Shown piece by piece: positions 14,523 to 29,136 of a DNA stretch of 64,000 bases (position 1 is its first letter; every line of letters starts with the position of its first letter). Made by a program: the position numbers and the translations under genes. Source of the stretch: Aristolochia californica (taxonomy: Eukaryota > Streptophyta > Magnoliopsida > Piperales > Aristolochiaceae); NCBI GenBank assembly GCA_029961685.1, contig JARWKL010000005.1, forward strand, positions 20,426,164 to 20,490,163, given 5' to 3'. The notes beneath the pieces are model-generated. The model made no database searches, had not been told where the DNA came from, and worked only from the letters and a program-made list of their open reading frames with translations.

Positions 14523-15427
14523 TATGAAAGGGATTTCTTCTACACATGTTTTAAAAATGGATATGCATCCTTGAAACATGTTAAAGATACAAATGACCTA
14601 TGGATCCGAACCTTTTAAAGAGAACAACATATGCTCATTAAATTCTCAAGTGAATATGCAGTGGGATATTTACTCGACTCAAACAAGCCAGTAATTTACC
14701 CATTTACAAAAAGCACACCAAACAATCATAGATGATTTTAAAGTGATTTATCATGCGTAACGGGCTATGTTTTTGTAAGAAATGACTTATGGGTTGGGAG
14801 TCAATACTCAGTTACCTCTCCCTTTTCTCGACGATTGTAAAACCTAACATATAAAAACTAAAAGAAAGTTTACAATCCCAAAAAATTATAGACACACTTT
14901 GGAATTATCTCTCTCGACATTTGTGCAGTGTGCATTTCCATTTAAGATGTATACATTTTTATTTAATCAAAACTTTGTGTTTTTAGCTCTTCCTTCATCT
15001 CATAACCAAAAAAGTCAAATAGATCACGACAAAATTAAAATTTTAGAGTATATGTATGGAAAAAATTTAAAACAATAAAAAATTTAAGTAAAGAAAATTT
15101 ATTCACACACCACAAATGAATACAAAAGTTTGGTGATCCAAGTTTGGGAAATTCCACTAGTTTCAACCCTAATAGCTAGGAATTTTATAAGAAAGGGATT
15201 TCTTCTACACGTGTTTTAAAAATGGATATGCATGCTTGAAACATGTTATACATGAAATTGACCTATGAATCCAAACCTTTTAAAGAGAATAAAAAATTCT
15301 CATTAAATTTTCAAGTGAACGTCAGGTGGGATATTTACCAGAGTCAAAGAATCCTTTATTTTTCCCATTTACAAAAACCTGACCTAACAATCATAGATGG
15401 ATGTAATGTGATTTATCATTTGTAACG

Positions 15428-16077
15428 GGCTATATTTTTGTAAGAAATGACTTATGGATTGGGAGTCAAGACTCAATTATAAATCCCCCGCCTCCCCCTT
15501 TTCCCGACAATTGTAGAACCTAATATATAAAAACTAAAAGGAGTTTACAATCCCTAAAAATTCCAGACACTCTTTGGAATTATCTCTCTCTACATTTGAG
15601 CATTGTGCATTTCCCTTTAGATGTATACATTTTTCTTAAATAAAAACTTTGAGTTTTCGCTCTCCCTTCATCTAGTAACCAAAAAAGGCAAATAGATCAC
15701 GAGAAAATTAAAATTTTAGAGTATATGTTTGGAAAAAATTTAAAACAATAATAAATTTAAGTAAAGAAAATTTAATCACACTCCACAAATGAACACAAAA
15801 GTTTAGTGATCCAAGTTTGGGAAATTCCACTAGCTTCAACCCTAATAGCCAGGAATTTTATAAGAAAAGGATTTCTTCTACTCATGTTTTAAAAATGGAT
15901 ATGCATGCTTGAAACATCTTAAAGAAGCAAATGACCTATGGATCCAAATATTTTAAGGACAATAAAAAATGTTCATTAAATTTTGAAGTGAACGTGCGGT
16001 GGGATATTTACTTAAGTCAAACAAAAACCGGACCAAACAATCATAGAGGGATGTAAAGTGGTATATCATTCAAAATG
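15428..16077 (+). repeat. 650-bp tandem duplication, copy 1
   Basis: Aligned at an offset of 650 to the following copy, I count about six substitutions over roughly 650 bases. Examples are TAGAACC/TAAAACC near 15515 and AACGTGCGG/AATGTGCGA near 15992. The unit is out of phase with the monomer start used here. It spans the second half of the monomer at 15188 and the first half of the one at 15861. Both copies carry the same 24-base or so deletion before GGACCAAACAATC. Confidence 0.93.
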
Positions 16078-16727
16078 GGCTATATTTTTGTAAGAAATGA
16101 CTTATGGATTGGGAGTCAAGACTCAATTATAAATCCCCCGCCTCCCCCTTTTCCCGACAATTGTAAAACCTAATATATAAAAACTAAAAGGAGTTTACAA
16201 TCCCTAAAAATTCCAGACACTCTTTGGAATTATCTCTCTCTACATTTGAGCATTGTGCATTTCCCTTTAGATGTATACATTTTTCTTAAAAAAAAACTTT
16301 GAGTTTTCGCTCTTCCTTCATCTAGTAACCAAAAAAGGCAAATAGATCACGAGAAAATTAAAATTTTAGAGTATATGTTTGGAAAAAATTTAAAACAATA
16401 ATAAATTTAAGTAAAGAAAATTTAATCACACTCCACAAATGAACACAAAAGTTTAGTGATCCAAGTTTGGGAAATTCCACTAGCTTCAACCCTAATAGCC
16501 AGGAATTTTATAAGAAAAGGATTTCTTCTACTCATGTTTTAAAAATGGATATGCATGCTTGAAACATCTTAAAGAAGCAAATGACCTATGGATCCAAATA
16601 TTTTAAGGACAATAAAAAATGTTCATTAAATTTTGAAGTGAATGTGCGATGGGATATTTACTTAAGTCAAACAAAAACTGGACCAAACAATCATAGAGGG
16701 ATGTAAAGTGGTATATCATTCAAAATG
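16078..16727 (+). repeat. 650-bp tandem duplication, copy 2
   Basis: Second member of the ~99% identical pair. Similarity fades just after 16745, where CTTACGGATTGGGAGTCAAC departs from the copy-1 sequence. The pair is far closer than ordinary neighbouring monomers, so this is one of the youngest events in the window. Confidence 0.93.
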
Positions 16728-18457
16728 GGCTATATTTTTGTAAGAAATGACTTACGGATTGGGAGTCAACACTCAGTTATAAAATCCCCTGCCTCCCCCC
16801 TTTTCCCGACGATTGCAAAACCTAATATATAAAAACTAAAAGAAGTTTACAATCCCTAAAAATTACAGACACTCTTTCGAATTATCTCTATCTACATTTG
16901 ACCATTGTGCATTTCCATTTTTGATGTATACTTTTTTATTAAATCAAAACTTTGAGCTTTCACTCACCTTTCATCACGTAAAAAAAAATGCAAATAGATC
17001 ACAACAAAATGAAAATTTTAGAGTTTAGGTATGGAAAAAATTTAAAACAAACAGAAATTTAAGTGAAGAAATTTTATTCACACACCACGAAAGAACACAA
17101 AAGTTTTGTTATCCAAGTTTGGGAAATTCCACTAGTTGAACCCTAATAGCTTGAAATTTTATAAGAATGGGATTTCTTCTACACTTGTTTTAAAAATGGA
17201 TATGTATGCTTGAAACATGTGAAAGATTCAAATGACCTATGGATCCAAACCTTTTAAAGAGAATAAGAAACACTCATTAAATTCTCAAGTGAACGTGCGG
17301 TGAGATAGTTACCCGAGTCAAACAAGTCATTATATTGCCCATTAACAAAAAGCTGACCTAACAATTATAGATGATTGTAAAGTGATTTATCATGCGTAAT
17401 GGTCTATATTTTTGTAAGAAATGACTTATGGATAGTGAGTCAACACTCAGTTAAAAATCTCCCGCCTCCCCCGTTTCCCGACAATTGCAAAACCTAATAC
17501 ATAAAAACTAAATGGAGTTTACAATCCCTCTACATTTGTGCATTGTGCATTTCCATTTAGATGTATACATTTTTCTTAAATCAAAACTTTGAGTTTTCGC
17601 TCTCCCTTCATCCAGTAAACAAAAAAGGCCAATACATCACACCAAAATTAAAATTTTAGAGTTTATGTAAGGAAAAAAAATAAAACCACAGGAAATGTAG
17701 GTAAAGAAAATTTAATCACACACCACAAATGAACACAAAAGTTTTGTTACCCTAGTTTGGGAAATTCCACTAGTTCAACCCTAATATCTTGGAATTTTAT
17801 AAGAATGGGATTTCTTCTACACTTTTTTTAAAAATGGATATGAATGCTTGAAACATGTGATAGACGAAAATGACTTTAAAGAGAATAACAAACGCTCATT
17901 AAATTCTTAAGTGAACGTGCAGTGGGATAGTTACCCGAGTCAAACAAGCCATTATTTTGCCCATTTACAAAAATCTGACCTAACAATCATAGATGATTGT
18001 AAAGTGATTTATCATGCGTAACGGGCTATATTTTTGTAAGAAATGACTTATGGGTTGGGAGTCAACACTTAGTTAAAAATCACTCGCCTCTCCCATTTCT
18101 AGATGATTGCAAAACCTAATATATAAAAACTAAAAGAAGTTTACAATTCCCAAAAATTATAGACACACTTTGGAAGTATCTCTCTCGACATTTGTGCATT
18201 GTGCATTTCCATTTAAGATGTTTACTTTTTTCTTCAATAAAAACTTTGTGTTTTCGCTATTTCTTCATCTCATAACCAAAAAAGGCAAATAGATCACGAC
18301 AAAATTAAAATTTTAGAGTATATGTATGGAAAAAATTTAAAACAATAAAAAATTTAAGTAAAGAAAATTTATTCACACACAACAAATGAACACAAAAGTT
18401 TAGTGATCCAAGTTTGGGAAATTCCACTAGTTTCATCCCTAATAGCTCGGAATTTTA
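16511..18457 (+). repeat. Trimer HOR e-f-f', unit 1
   Basis: Monomers start at 16511 (e-like), 17162 (f) and 17800 (f'). Type f has TGTATGCTTGAAACATGTG and GGCCAATACATCACACC. Type f' has GGAAGTATCTCTCTCGACA and CATCTCATAACC. The f copy is 638 bp because about 34 bases are lost near 17528, where ACAATCCC joins TCTACATTTG. Confidence 0.82.
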
Positions 18458-20476
18458 TAAGAAAGGGATTTCTTCTACACATGTTTTAAAAATGGATATG
18501 GATGCTTGAAACATGTTAAAGATGAATATGACCTATGGATCTAAACCTTTTAAAGAGAATAAGAAATTCTCATTAAATTTTCAAGTGAACGTGCTGTGGG
18601 ATATTTACCTGAGACAAACAAGCCTTTATTTTTCCCAATTACAAAAACCGGACCTAACAATCATAGATGGATGTAAAGTGATTTATCATTCGTAACGGGC
18701 TATATTTTTGTAAGAAATGACTTATGGATTGGGAATCAACACTCAGTTATAAATCCCCCGCCTCCCCCTTTACCCTACAATTGCAAAACCTAATATATAA
18801 AAACTAAAAGGAGTTTACAATCACTAAAAATTACAGACATACTTTGGAATTATCTCTCTCTACATTTGAGCATTGTGCATTTCCATTTTTGATATATACT
18901 TTTTTCTAAAATCATAACTTTGAGTTTTCACGCTCCTTTCATTCCGTAAAAAAAAGGGCAAATAGATCACGACAAAATGAAAATTTAAGAGTTTATATAT
19001 GGAAAAAATTTAAAATAAAAAGAAATGTAATTGAAGAAAATTTATTAACACACCACAAATGAACACAAAAGTTTTGTTATCCAAGTTTGGGAAATTCCAC
19101 TAGTTCAAGCCTAATAGCTTGGAATTTTATAAGGATAGGATTTCTTCTACACCTATTTTAAAAATGGATATGTATGCTTGAAACATGTGGAAGATGCAAA
19201 TGACCTATGGATCCAAACCTTTTAAAGAGAATAAAAAACGCTCATTAAATTCTCAAGTGAACGTGTGGTAGGATACTTACCCGAGTCAAACAAGCCAATA
19301 ATTTTCCCATTTACAAAAAGCTGACCTAACAATCATAAATGATTGTAAAGTGATTTATCATGCATAACAGGCTATATTTTTGTAAGAAATGACTTATGGA
19401 TTGAGTGTCAACACTCAGTTAAAAATCTCCCGCCTCCCCCATTTCCCGACGATTGCAAAACCTAGTATATAAAAACTAAATGGAGTTTACAATCCCTAAA
19501 AATTACTGACACACTTTGGAATTATCTCTCTCTACATTAGGGCATTGTGCATTTCCATTTAGATGTATACATTTTTCTTAAATAAAAGCTTTGATTTTTT
19601 GCTCTCCCTTCATCCAGTAAACAAAAAAGGCCAATATATCATACCAAAATGAAAATTTTAGAGTTTATGTATGGAAAAAAATTAAAACAATAGGAAATGT
19701 AAATAAAGAAAATTTAATCACACACCACAAATTAACACAAAAGTTTTGTTATCCAAGTTTGGGAAATTCCACTAGTTCAACCCTAATAGCTTAGAATTTT
19801 ATAAGAATGGGATTTCTTCTACACATGTTTTAAAAATGGATATGTATGCTTGACACATGCGAAAGATGCAAATGTCCTATGGATCCAAACCTTTTAAAGA
19901 GAATAACAAACACTCATTAAATTCTCAAGTGAACGTGCGGTGGAATATTTACCAGAGTCAAACAAGCCATTATTTTTTCCATTTACAAAAAAAGGGACCT
20001 AACAATCATAGACAATTGTAAAATTAGTTTTCATGCGTAACGGGCTATATTTTTGTAAGAAATGACTTATGGGATGGGAGTCAACTCTCAGTTAAAAATC
20101 ACCCGCTTCTCCCTTTTCTCGAATATTGCAAAACCTAATATATAAAAACTAAAAGGAGTTTACAATCCCAAAAAATTATAGACACACTTTGGAAGTATCT
20201 CTCTCGACATTTGTGCACTGTGCATTTCCTTTTAAGATGTATACTTTTTTCTTAAATCAAAACTTTGTGATTTCGCTCTTCCTACTTCTCATAACCAAAA
20301 ATGGTAAATAGATCATGACAAAATTAAAATTATAGAGTATATGTTTGGAAAAAATTTAAAACAATAACAAATTTATGTAAAGAAAATTTATTCACACACC
20401 TTGAATGAACACAAAAGTTTAGTTATCCAAGTTTGGGAAATTCCACTAGTTTCAGCCCTAATAGCTAGGAATTTTA
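18458..20476 (+). repeat. Trimer HOR e-f-f', unit 2
   Basis: Monomers start at 18458 (e), 19130 (f) and 19802 (f'). The same markers appear as in unit 1. The second half of the f' copy (GGAAGTATCTCTCTCGACA, TCTCATAACC) matches that of the f' copy at 17800. Unit length is about 2.02 kb, three full monomers. Confidence 0.82.
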
Positions 20477-22490
20477 TAAGAGTGGGATTTCTTCTACACA
20501 TGTTTTAAAAATGGTTATGCATGCTTGAAACATGTTAAAGATGCAAATGAACTAAGATCCAAACCTTTTAAAGAGAATAAAAAATGCTCATTAAACTTTC
20601 AAGTGAACGTGCGGTGGGATATTTACCAGAGTCAAACAAGCCTTTATTTTTCCCATTTACAAAAACACGACCAAACAATCATAGATGGATGTAAAGTGAT
20701 TTATCATTCGTAACGGGCTATATTTTTGTAAGAAATGACTTATGGATTGGGAGTCAACACTCAGTTATAAATCCCTCGCCTCCCACTTTTCCCGACAATT
20801 GCAAAACCTAAAATATAAAAACTAAAAGGAGTTTACAATCCCTAAAAATTACAGACACTCTTTTTGAATTATCTCTCTCCACATTTGAGCATTGTGCATT
20901 TCTATTTTTAATCTATACTTTTTTCTTAAATCGTAACTATAAGTTTTCACACTCCTTTCATTATGTAAAAAAAAGGCAAATAGATCACAACAAAATGAAA
21001 ATTTTAGAGTATATGTATGGAAAAAATTTAAAACAAAAATAAATGTAAGTGAAGAAAATTTATTCACACACCACAAATCAACCCAAAAGTTTGTTTATCC
21101 AAGTTTGGGAAATTCCACTAGTTCAATCCTAATAGCTTGGAATTTTACAAGAGTTGGATTTCTTCTACACATGTTTTAAAAATGCATATGCATGCTTGAA
21201 ACACGTTAAAGATGAAAATGACCCATGGATCCAAACCTTTTAAAGAGAATAAAAAATGCTCATTAAATTTTCAAGTGAACGTGCGGTGGGATATTATTTA
21301 CCTGAGTCAAACAAGCCTTTATTTTTCCCATTTACAAAAACCTTACCAAACAATCATAGATGGATGTAAACTGATTTATCATTCGTAATGGGCTATATTT
21401 TTTTAAGAAATGACTTATGGATTGGGAGTAAACACTTAGTTATAAATCCCCCGCTTCCCCCTTTCCCGACAATTGTAAAACCTAAAATATAAAAACTAAA
21501 AGGAGTTTACAATCCCTAAAAATTACAGACAATCTTTGGAATTATCTCTCTCTACATTTAAGCATTGTGCATTTCTATTTTTAATGTATACCTTTTTCTT
21601 AAATCATAACTATAAGTTTTCACACTCCTTTCATCGCGTAAAAAAAAGGCAAATAGATCACAACAAAAAGAAAATTTTAGAGTTTATGTATGGAAAAAAT
21701 TTAAAACAAAAAGAAATTTAAGTGAAGAAAATTTATTCACACACCACAAATGAACGCAAAAGTTTGTTTATCCAAGTTTGGGAAATTCCACTGGTTCAAC
21801 CCTAATAGCTTGGAATTTTATAAGAATGGGATTTCTTCTACACATGTTTTAAAAATGGATATGTATGCTTGAAACATGTGAAAGATGCAAATGACCTATG
21901 GATCCAAACCTTTTAAAGAGAATAACAAACGCTCATTAAATTCTGAAATGAACGTGCGGTGGGATAGTTACCCGAGTCAAACAAGCCATTGTTTTTCCCA
22001 ATTACAATAAGCTAACCTAACAATCATAGATGATTGTAAAGTGATTTATCATGCGTAACAGGTTATACTTTTGTAAAAAATGACTTGTGGATTGGGAGTC
22101 AACGCTCAATTAAAAATTTATTTCCTACCCCATTTCACGACGATTGCAAAACCTAATCTATAAAAACTAAATGGAGTTTACAATCTCTAAAAATTACTGA
22201 AACACTTTGGAATTATCTCTCCCTACATTTTTGCACTGTGCATTTCCATTTAGATGTATATTTTTTCTTAAATCAAAACTTTGAGTTTTCGCTCTCCGTT
22301 CATGTAGTAAACAAAAAAGGCATATAAATCACACCAAAATGAAAATTTTAGAGTTATGTATGGAAAAAAAAATTTAAAAAACTGGAAATGTAAGTAAAGA
22401 AAATTTAATCACACACCACAAATGAACACAATTATTGATATCCAAGTTTGGGAAATTCCATCAGTTCAACTCTACTAGGTTGGAATTTTA
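20477..22490 (+). repeat. Trimer HOR unit 3, variant e-e-f
   Basis: Monomers start at 20477 (e), 21148 (e) and 21821 (f). The two e copies share CATTTCTATTTTTAAT and CACACTCCTTTCAT, so they are a local duplication. The f' copy that would follow is absent. Confidence 0.75.
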
Positions 22491-25400
22491 TAAGAAAGGA
22501 TTTTTCTTCTATAGATATTTTAAAAATGGATATGCATGTTTGAAAAATGTTAAAGATGCAAATGACCTATGGATCCAAACCTTTTAAAGATCATAACAAA
22601 CAGTCATTATATTCTCAAGTGAACGTGCGGTGGGATATTTACCCGAGTGAAACAAGCCCTAACAATCGCAGAAGATTGTAAAGTTATTTATCATGCGTAA
22701 CTGGCTATATTTTGGTAACAAATGACTTATGGATTGGGAGTCAACACTCAGTTAAAAATCCCCCACCTCCCCCTTTTCTCGACGATTGCAAAACCTAATA
22801 TATAAAAACTAAAAGGAGTTTACAATCCCTAAAAATTATAGCCACTCTTTGGAAATATCTCTCTCTACCTTTGTGCATTGTGCATTTCCATTTTAGATGT
22901 ATACTTTTTTCTCAAATCAAAACTTTGAGTTTTCGCTCTCCCTTCATCCCGTAAACAAAAGAGGCAAATATATCGAAAAAAATGAAAATTTTAGCGTTTA
23001 AGTATGTAAAAAATTTAAAGCAATAACAAATATAAGTAAAGAAAATTTAACCACACACCATAAATGAACACAAAAGTTTTGTTATCCTTGTTCCGGAAAT
23101 TCCACTAGTTCAACCCCAATAGCTTTGAATTTTATAAGAATGGGATTTCTTCTAGACATGTTTTAAAAATGGATAAGCATTATTGTAACATGTTAAAGAT
23201 GAAAATGACCTATGGATCCAATCCTTTTAAAAATAATTACAAACACTCATTAAATTCTCAAGTGAACGTGCGGTGGGATTTCTACCTGAGTCAAACAAGC
23301 CATTGCTTTGCCCATTTACAAAAAGATGACCTAACAATCATAAATGATTGTAAAGTGATTTATCATGTGAAACAGGTTATATTTTTGTAAGAAATTATTT
23401 ATGAATTCAGAGTCAACACTCAGATAAAAATTCCTCGCCTCCCCCTTTTCCCGACGATTGCAAAACCTAATATATAAAAACTAAAAGAAGTTTACAATCC
23501 CTTAAAATTATAGACACTCTTTGGAATTATCTCTCTCTACATTTGATCATTGTACATTACTCTTTTTGATGTATACTTTTTTCTTAAATCAAAATTTTGA
23601 GTTTTCACTCTTCCTTCATCCCATAAACAAAAAACGCAATTAGATCACGACAAAATGAAAATTTAAGAATTTATGTATGGCAATTTTTTTAAAAAATAAA
23701 AAATTAAATTAAAGAAAGTCTATTCACACACCACAAATGAACACAAAAGTTTAGTGATCCAAGTTTTGGAAATTCCACTAGTTTCAACCCTAATAGCTAG
23801 GAATTTTATAAGAAAGTGATTTCTTATACACATGTTTTAAAAATGGATATGTTTGCTTGAAACATGTTAACCATGCAAATGACCTATGGATCCAAACATT
23901 TTAAAGAGAATAACAAACGGTGATTAAATTCTAAAGTGAATATGCCATGGGATATTTACCCGAGTAAACAACGCCATTATGTTGCCCATTTCCAGAAAGC
24001 TAACCTAACAATCATAGATGATTGTAAAGTGATTTATAATGTGTAACGGGTTATATTTTTGTAACAAATGACTTATGGATTGGGAGTCAACACACAGATA
24101 AAAATCCCCCGCCTCCCCCTTCTCCAGACGATTGCAAAACCTAATTATAAAAACTAAAAGGAGTTTACAATCGGTCAAAATTATAGACACTCTTTGAAAT
24201 TATCTCTCTCGAAATTTTAGCATTGTGTATTTCCTTTTTTATGTATATTTTTTTATTAAATCAAAACTTTGAGTTTTCGCTCTCCCTTCATCCCGTAAAC
24301 AAAAAAGGCAATTAGATCACGACAATATGAAAATTTTAGAGTTTATGTATGGCAAAAATTTAAATCAATAACAAATGTAAGTAAAAAATTTTTATTCACA
24401 CACCACAAATGAACTCAAAAGTTTAGTGATCCAAGTTTGGGAAATTCCACTAGTTTCAACCCTAATAGCTTGGAATTTTAAAAGAAAGTGATTTTTTCTA
24501 CACATGTTTTAAAAATAGATATGCATGCTTAAAACGTATTAAAGGTGCAAATGACCTATGGATCCAAATCTTTTAAAGAGAATAACAAACGCTCGTTAAA
24601 TACTCAAGTAAACGTGCAGTGGGATATTTACCCAAGTCAAGCACGACATTATTTTACCCATTTAGAAAAAACTGATCTAACTATCAAAGATAATTGTAAA
24701 GTGATTTATCATGCGTAACAGGCTATATTTTCGTAATAAACGATTTATGGATTGAGAATCACCACTCAGTTAAAAATCCCCCCGCACCCCCTTTTCCCAT
24801 CGATGGCAAAACCTAATATATAAAAACTAAAAGGAGTTTACAATCCCTCAAAGTTACAGAAACTCTTTGGAATTGTCTTTCGCTACATTTGTGCATTGAG
24901 CATTTCCATATTAGATGTACACTTTTTTCTTAAATGAAAACTTTGAGTTTTCACTCTCCCTTCATCCAATAAAAAAAGGAAATTTTATCACAAAAAGATG
25001 AAAATTTTTGAGTTTATGTAAGGAAAATATTTAAAACCATAACAAATGTAAGTAAAGCAAATTTATTCACACACCACAAATGAACACAAATGTTTTGTTA
25101 TCCAAGTTTGGGAAATTCCACTAGTTCAACCCTAATAGCTAGGAATTTTATAAGACTGTGATTTCTTCTACACTTGTTTCAAAAATGGATAGGTCTGATT
25201 GAAACATGTTAAAGACGCAAATGACCGATGAATCCAAACATTTTAAAGATAATAACAAACGCTCATTAAATTCTCAAGTGAACGTGCAGTGGGATATTTA
25301 CCCGAGTCAAACAAGCAGTTATTTTGCTCATTTACAAAATGTTGACCTAACAATCATAGATGTTTGTAAATTGAATTATCATGTGTAATGGGCTATATTT

Positions 25401-27150
25401 TTTTAACAAATGACTTATGGATTGGGAGTCAACACTCAATTAAAAATTCCCCACCTCCCCCTTTTTTCGACGAATACAAAACCTAATATATAAAAACTAA
25501 AAACAGTTTACAATCCCTAAAAATTACAGACACTCTTTGGAATTATCTCTCTCTACATTTGTGCATTGTGCATTTCCATTTTCGATGTATACTTTTTTCT
25601 CAAATCAAAACTTTGAGTTGTCGCTCTCCCTTCATCCCGTAAAAAAAAAGGCAAAAAGTTCACAACAAAGTTAAAATTTTAGAGTTTATGTATGGAAAAA
25701 ACTCAAAACAAAAAAAATGTAATTAAAAAAATTAATTTACACATCACACAGAACACAAGTTTTGTTATCCAAGTTTGGGAAATTCCACTGGTTCTATCCT
25801 TAAAGCTTGGAATTTTATAAGAAAGGGATTTCTTCTACACATCTTTTAAAATGGGTATGCATGCTCGAAACATGTTAGAGATACAAATGACCTATGGATC
25901 TAAATCTTTTATAAAGAAAAAAAAGCGCTCATTAAATTCTCAAGTGAACGTGCGGTGGGATATTTACCCGAGTCAAACATGCCATTATTTTCCCCTTTTC
26001 AAAAAAGCTGTAACAATCATAGATGATTGTAAAGTGATTTATCATGAGTAATGGGCAATATTTTTATAAGAAATGACTTATGGATTGGGAGTCAACACTC
26101 AGTTAAAAGTCCTCCGCCACCCTCTTTTCCCGACGATTGCAGAACTTAATATATAAAAAATACAAGAAGTTTACAATCCCTTAAAATTACATACACACTT
26201 TGGAATTATCTCTCTCAACATTTATTCATTGTGCACTTTCATTTTAGATGTATACTTTTTTCTTACACCAAAGCTTTGAATTTTCACTCTCCCTTCATAC
26301 CGTAAACAAAAAAGGCACATAGATAAAAAAAAAATGAAAATTTTTGAGTTTATGTAGGTAAAAAAATTAAAACAATAACAAATTTAAGTAAAGAAAATTT
26401 ATCCACATACCACAAACGAACACAAAAGTTTTGTTATCCAAGTTTGGGAAATTCCACTAGTTCAACCCTAATAGTTTTGAATTTTATAAGAATGTGATTT
26501 CTTCTACACAAGTTTTAAAAATGGATATGTATGATTGAAACATGTTAAAGATGCAAATGACCTATGGATTCAAACCTTTTAAAGAGAATAAAAAACGCTC
26601 TTTAAATTCTCAAGTGAACGTGCGGTGGGATATTTATCTGAGTCAAACAAGCCATTATTTTGCCCATTTACAAAATGCTGTCCTAAAATTCATAGATGAT
26701 TGTAAAGTGATTTTTCATGTGTATCGGGCTATATTTTTTTAAGAAATGACTTATGGAATGGGAGTCAACACTCAGTTAAAAATCCCCCACCTCCCTCTTT
26801 TCCCAACGATTGCAAAACCTAATATATAAAAACTAAAAGGAGTTTACAATCCCTAAAATACAGACACTATTTGGAATTATCTCCCTCTACATTTGTGCAT
26901 TGTGCATTTCCATTTTAGATGTATACTTTTTTCTTCAATCAAAACTTTGAGTTTTCGCTCTCCCTTCATCCCGTAAACAAAAAAGGCAAATACATCAAAA
27001 CAAAATGAAAATTTAAGAGTTTATGTATCAAAAAAATTTAAAACAATAGGAAATGTAAGTAAAGAAAATTTAATCACACGCCAGAAATGAACTTTTGTGA
27101 TCCAAGTTTGGGAAATTCCACTAGTTCAGCCCTAATAGCTTGAAATTTTA
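22491..27150 (+). repeat. Monomers without clear higher-order register
   Basis: Monomers start at 22491, 23135, 23809, 24481, 25151, 25818 and 26487. The first resembles type b (GAAAAATG, GAGTGAAAC) and lost about 28 bases near 22658, where AACAAGCC joins CTAACAATC. Those at 23135 and 23809 share GCAATTAGATCACGACA and TTTAGTGATCC with copies near 45 kb. I see no repeating order in this stretch. Confidence 0.75.
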
Positions 27151-29136
27151 TAAGAAAGGGATTTCTTCTACACATGTTTTAAAAATGGATATGCATGCTT
27201 GAAAAATGTTAAAGATGCAAATGACTTCTGGATCAAAACCTTTTAAAGAGAATAACAAACGCTCATTAAATTCTCAAGTGAACGTGCGGTGGGATATTTA
27301 CCCGAGTCAAACAACCATTAGTTTGCCTATTTACAAAATTCTGATTGTAAAGTGATTTATCATGCATAACCGGCGATATTTTTGTAAGAAATTACTTATG
27401 GATTTGGAGTCAACACTCAGTTAAAAATCTCCCGCTACCCCCATTTCCCTTCGATTGCAAAACCATATATATCAAAACTAAAAGTAGTTTACGATCCCTA
27501 AAAATTAGAGACACTCATTGGAATTATCTCTCTTTACATTTGTGCATTGTGCATTTCCATTTTGGATGTATAATTTTTTCTTAAACCAAAACTTTGAGAT
27601 TTCACTCTTCTTTCATCCCGTAAAAATAGAAGGCAAATAGATCACAACAAAATGAAAATTTTACAGTTGATGTTCTGAAAAAATTTAAAACAATAACAAA
27701 TGTCAGTAAAGAAAATTTATTCACACACCACAAATGAACACAAAAGTATTGTTATCCAAGTTTGGGAAATTCCACTAGTTTAACCCTAATAGCTTGGAAC
27801 TTTACAAGAAAGGGATTTCATCTTCTCATGTTTTAAAAATGGATATGCATGCTTGAAAAATGTTAAAGATGCAAATGACTTAAGGATCAAAACCTTTTAA
27901 AGAGAATAACAAACGCTCATTAAATTCTCAAGTGAACAAGTGGTGGAATATTTACCCGAGTCAAACAAGCCATTATTTTGCCCATTTACAAAATGTTGAC
28001 CTAACAATCATAGATGATTGTAAAGTTATTTATCATGCGTAACAGGCTATATTTTTGTAAGAAATGACATATGGATTGGCAGTCAACACTCAGTTATAAA
28101 TCCTCTGCCTACCGCTTTTCCCGATGATTGCAAAACCTAATATATAAAAACTTAAAGTAGCTTACAATCCCTAAAAATTGCAGAAACTCTTTGGAATTAT
28201 CTCTCCCTAAATTTTTGCATAGTTCATTTCAATTTTAGGTGTATACTTTTTTCTTCAATCAAAACTTTGAGGTTTCGCTCTCCCTTCATCCCGTAAACAA
28301 AAAAGACAAAAGAATCACAACAAAGTGAAAATTTTAGAGTTTAGGTATGTAAAAAATTTAAAACAATAAAAAATGTAAGTAAATAAAATTTATTCGCACA
28401 CCACAAATGATTATAAAACTATTGTTATCCAAGTTTGGAAATTCCACTAGTTCAACCCTAATAGCTTCGAATTTTATTAGAATGGGATTTTTTCTACACA
28501 TGTTTTAAAAATGGATATGCATGCTTGAAACATGTTAAGGATGCAAATGACCTATGGATGCAATCATTTGAAAGAGAATAACAAATGCTCATTATATTCT
28601 CAAGTGAACATGCTGTGGGATATTTACTAGAGTCAAACAAGCCATTATTTTGCCCATTTACAAAAAGCTTACCTAAATGTCATAGATGATTGTAAAGTGA
28701 TTTATCATGTGTAACGGGATATATTTTTCAAAGAAATGACTTATGGATTGGGAGTCAACACTCAGTTAAAAATCTCCCGCCTCCCCCTTTTCCCGACGAT
28801 TGCAAAACCTAATATTTAAAAACTAAAAGGAGTTTATAATCCCTAAAAATTACAGACACACTTTAGAATTATCCTTCTCTACATTTGTGCATTGTGCAGT
28901 TCCATTTTAGATGTATACTTTGTTCTTAAATACAAACTTTGAGTTTTCGCTCTCCCTTCATCTCGTCAACAAAAAAGGCAAATTTATCACAAAAAAATGA
29001 AAATTGTAGAGGTTATGAAAAACAATAGGAAATTTTAGTAAATAAAATTTAATCACAAACCAAAAATGAACACAAAAGTTTTGTTTTCCAAGTTTTGGAA
29101 ATTCCACTAGTTTAACCAAAATAGCTTGGAATTTTA
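27151..29136 (+). repeat. Partial A-B-C-D-E unit (A, C-like, E)
   Basis: Monomers start at 27151 (A), 27805 (C-like) and 28477 (E). Type A is diagnosed by an 18-base deletion that joins CTGA to TTGTAAAGTG. C-like copies have GGATCAAAACC and a GAACNAG variant. E has CAATCATTTGAAAGAG and CTTTGTTCTTAAAT. Types B and D are missing here. Confidence 0.7.

Larger units (their letters stand above)
12629..15427 (+). repeat. Transition block of irregular monomers
   Basis: Monomers start at 12629, 13302, 13923, 14523 and 15188. The first is type a and the one at 14523 is d-like (AACATATGCTC, ACTCGACTC). The one at 15188 is e-like (CCTTTATTTTTCCC, AGATGGATG). Those at 13302 and 13923 fit none of the upstream types well. 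This is where the a-e order breaks down and the e-f-f' trimer begins. Confidence 0.8.

Noticed and set aside
21588..21640. Telomere-like or simple-sequence tracts
   Set aside because: No runs of TTTAGGG, TTAGGG or similar were seen. The A/T-rich runs are part of the monomer and too short to be separate microsatellites.
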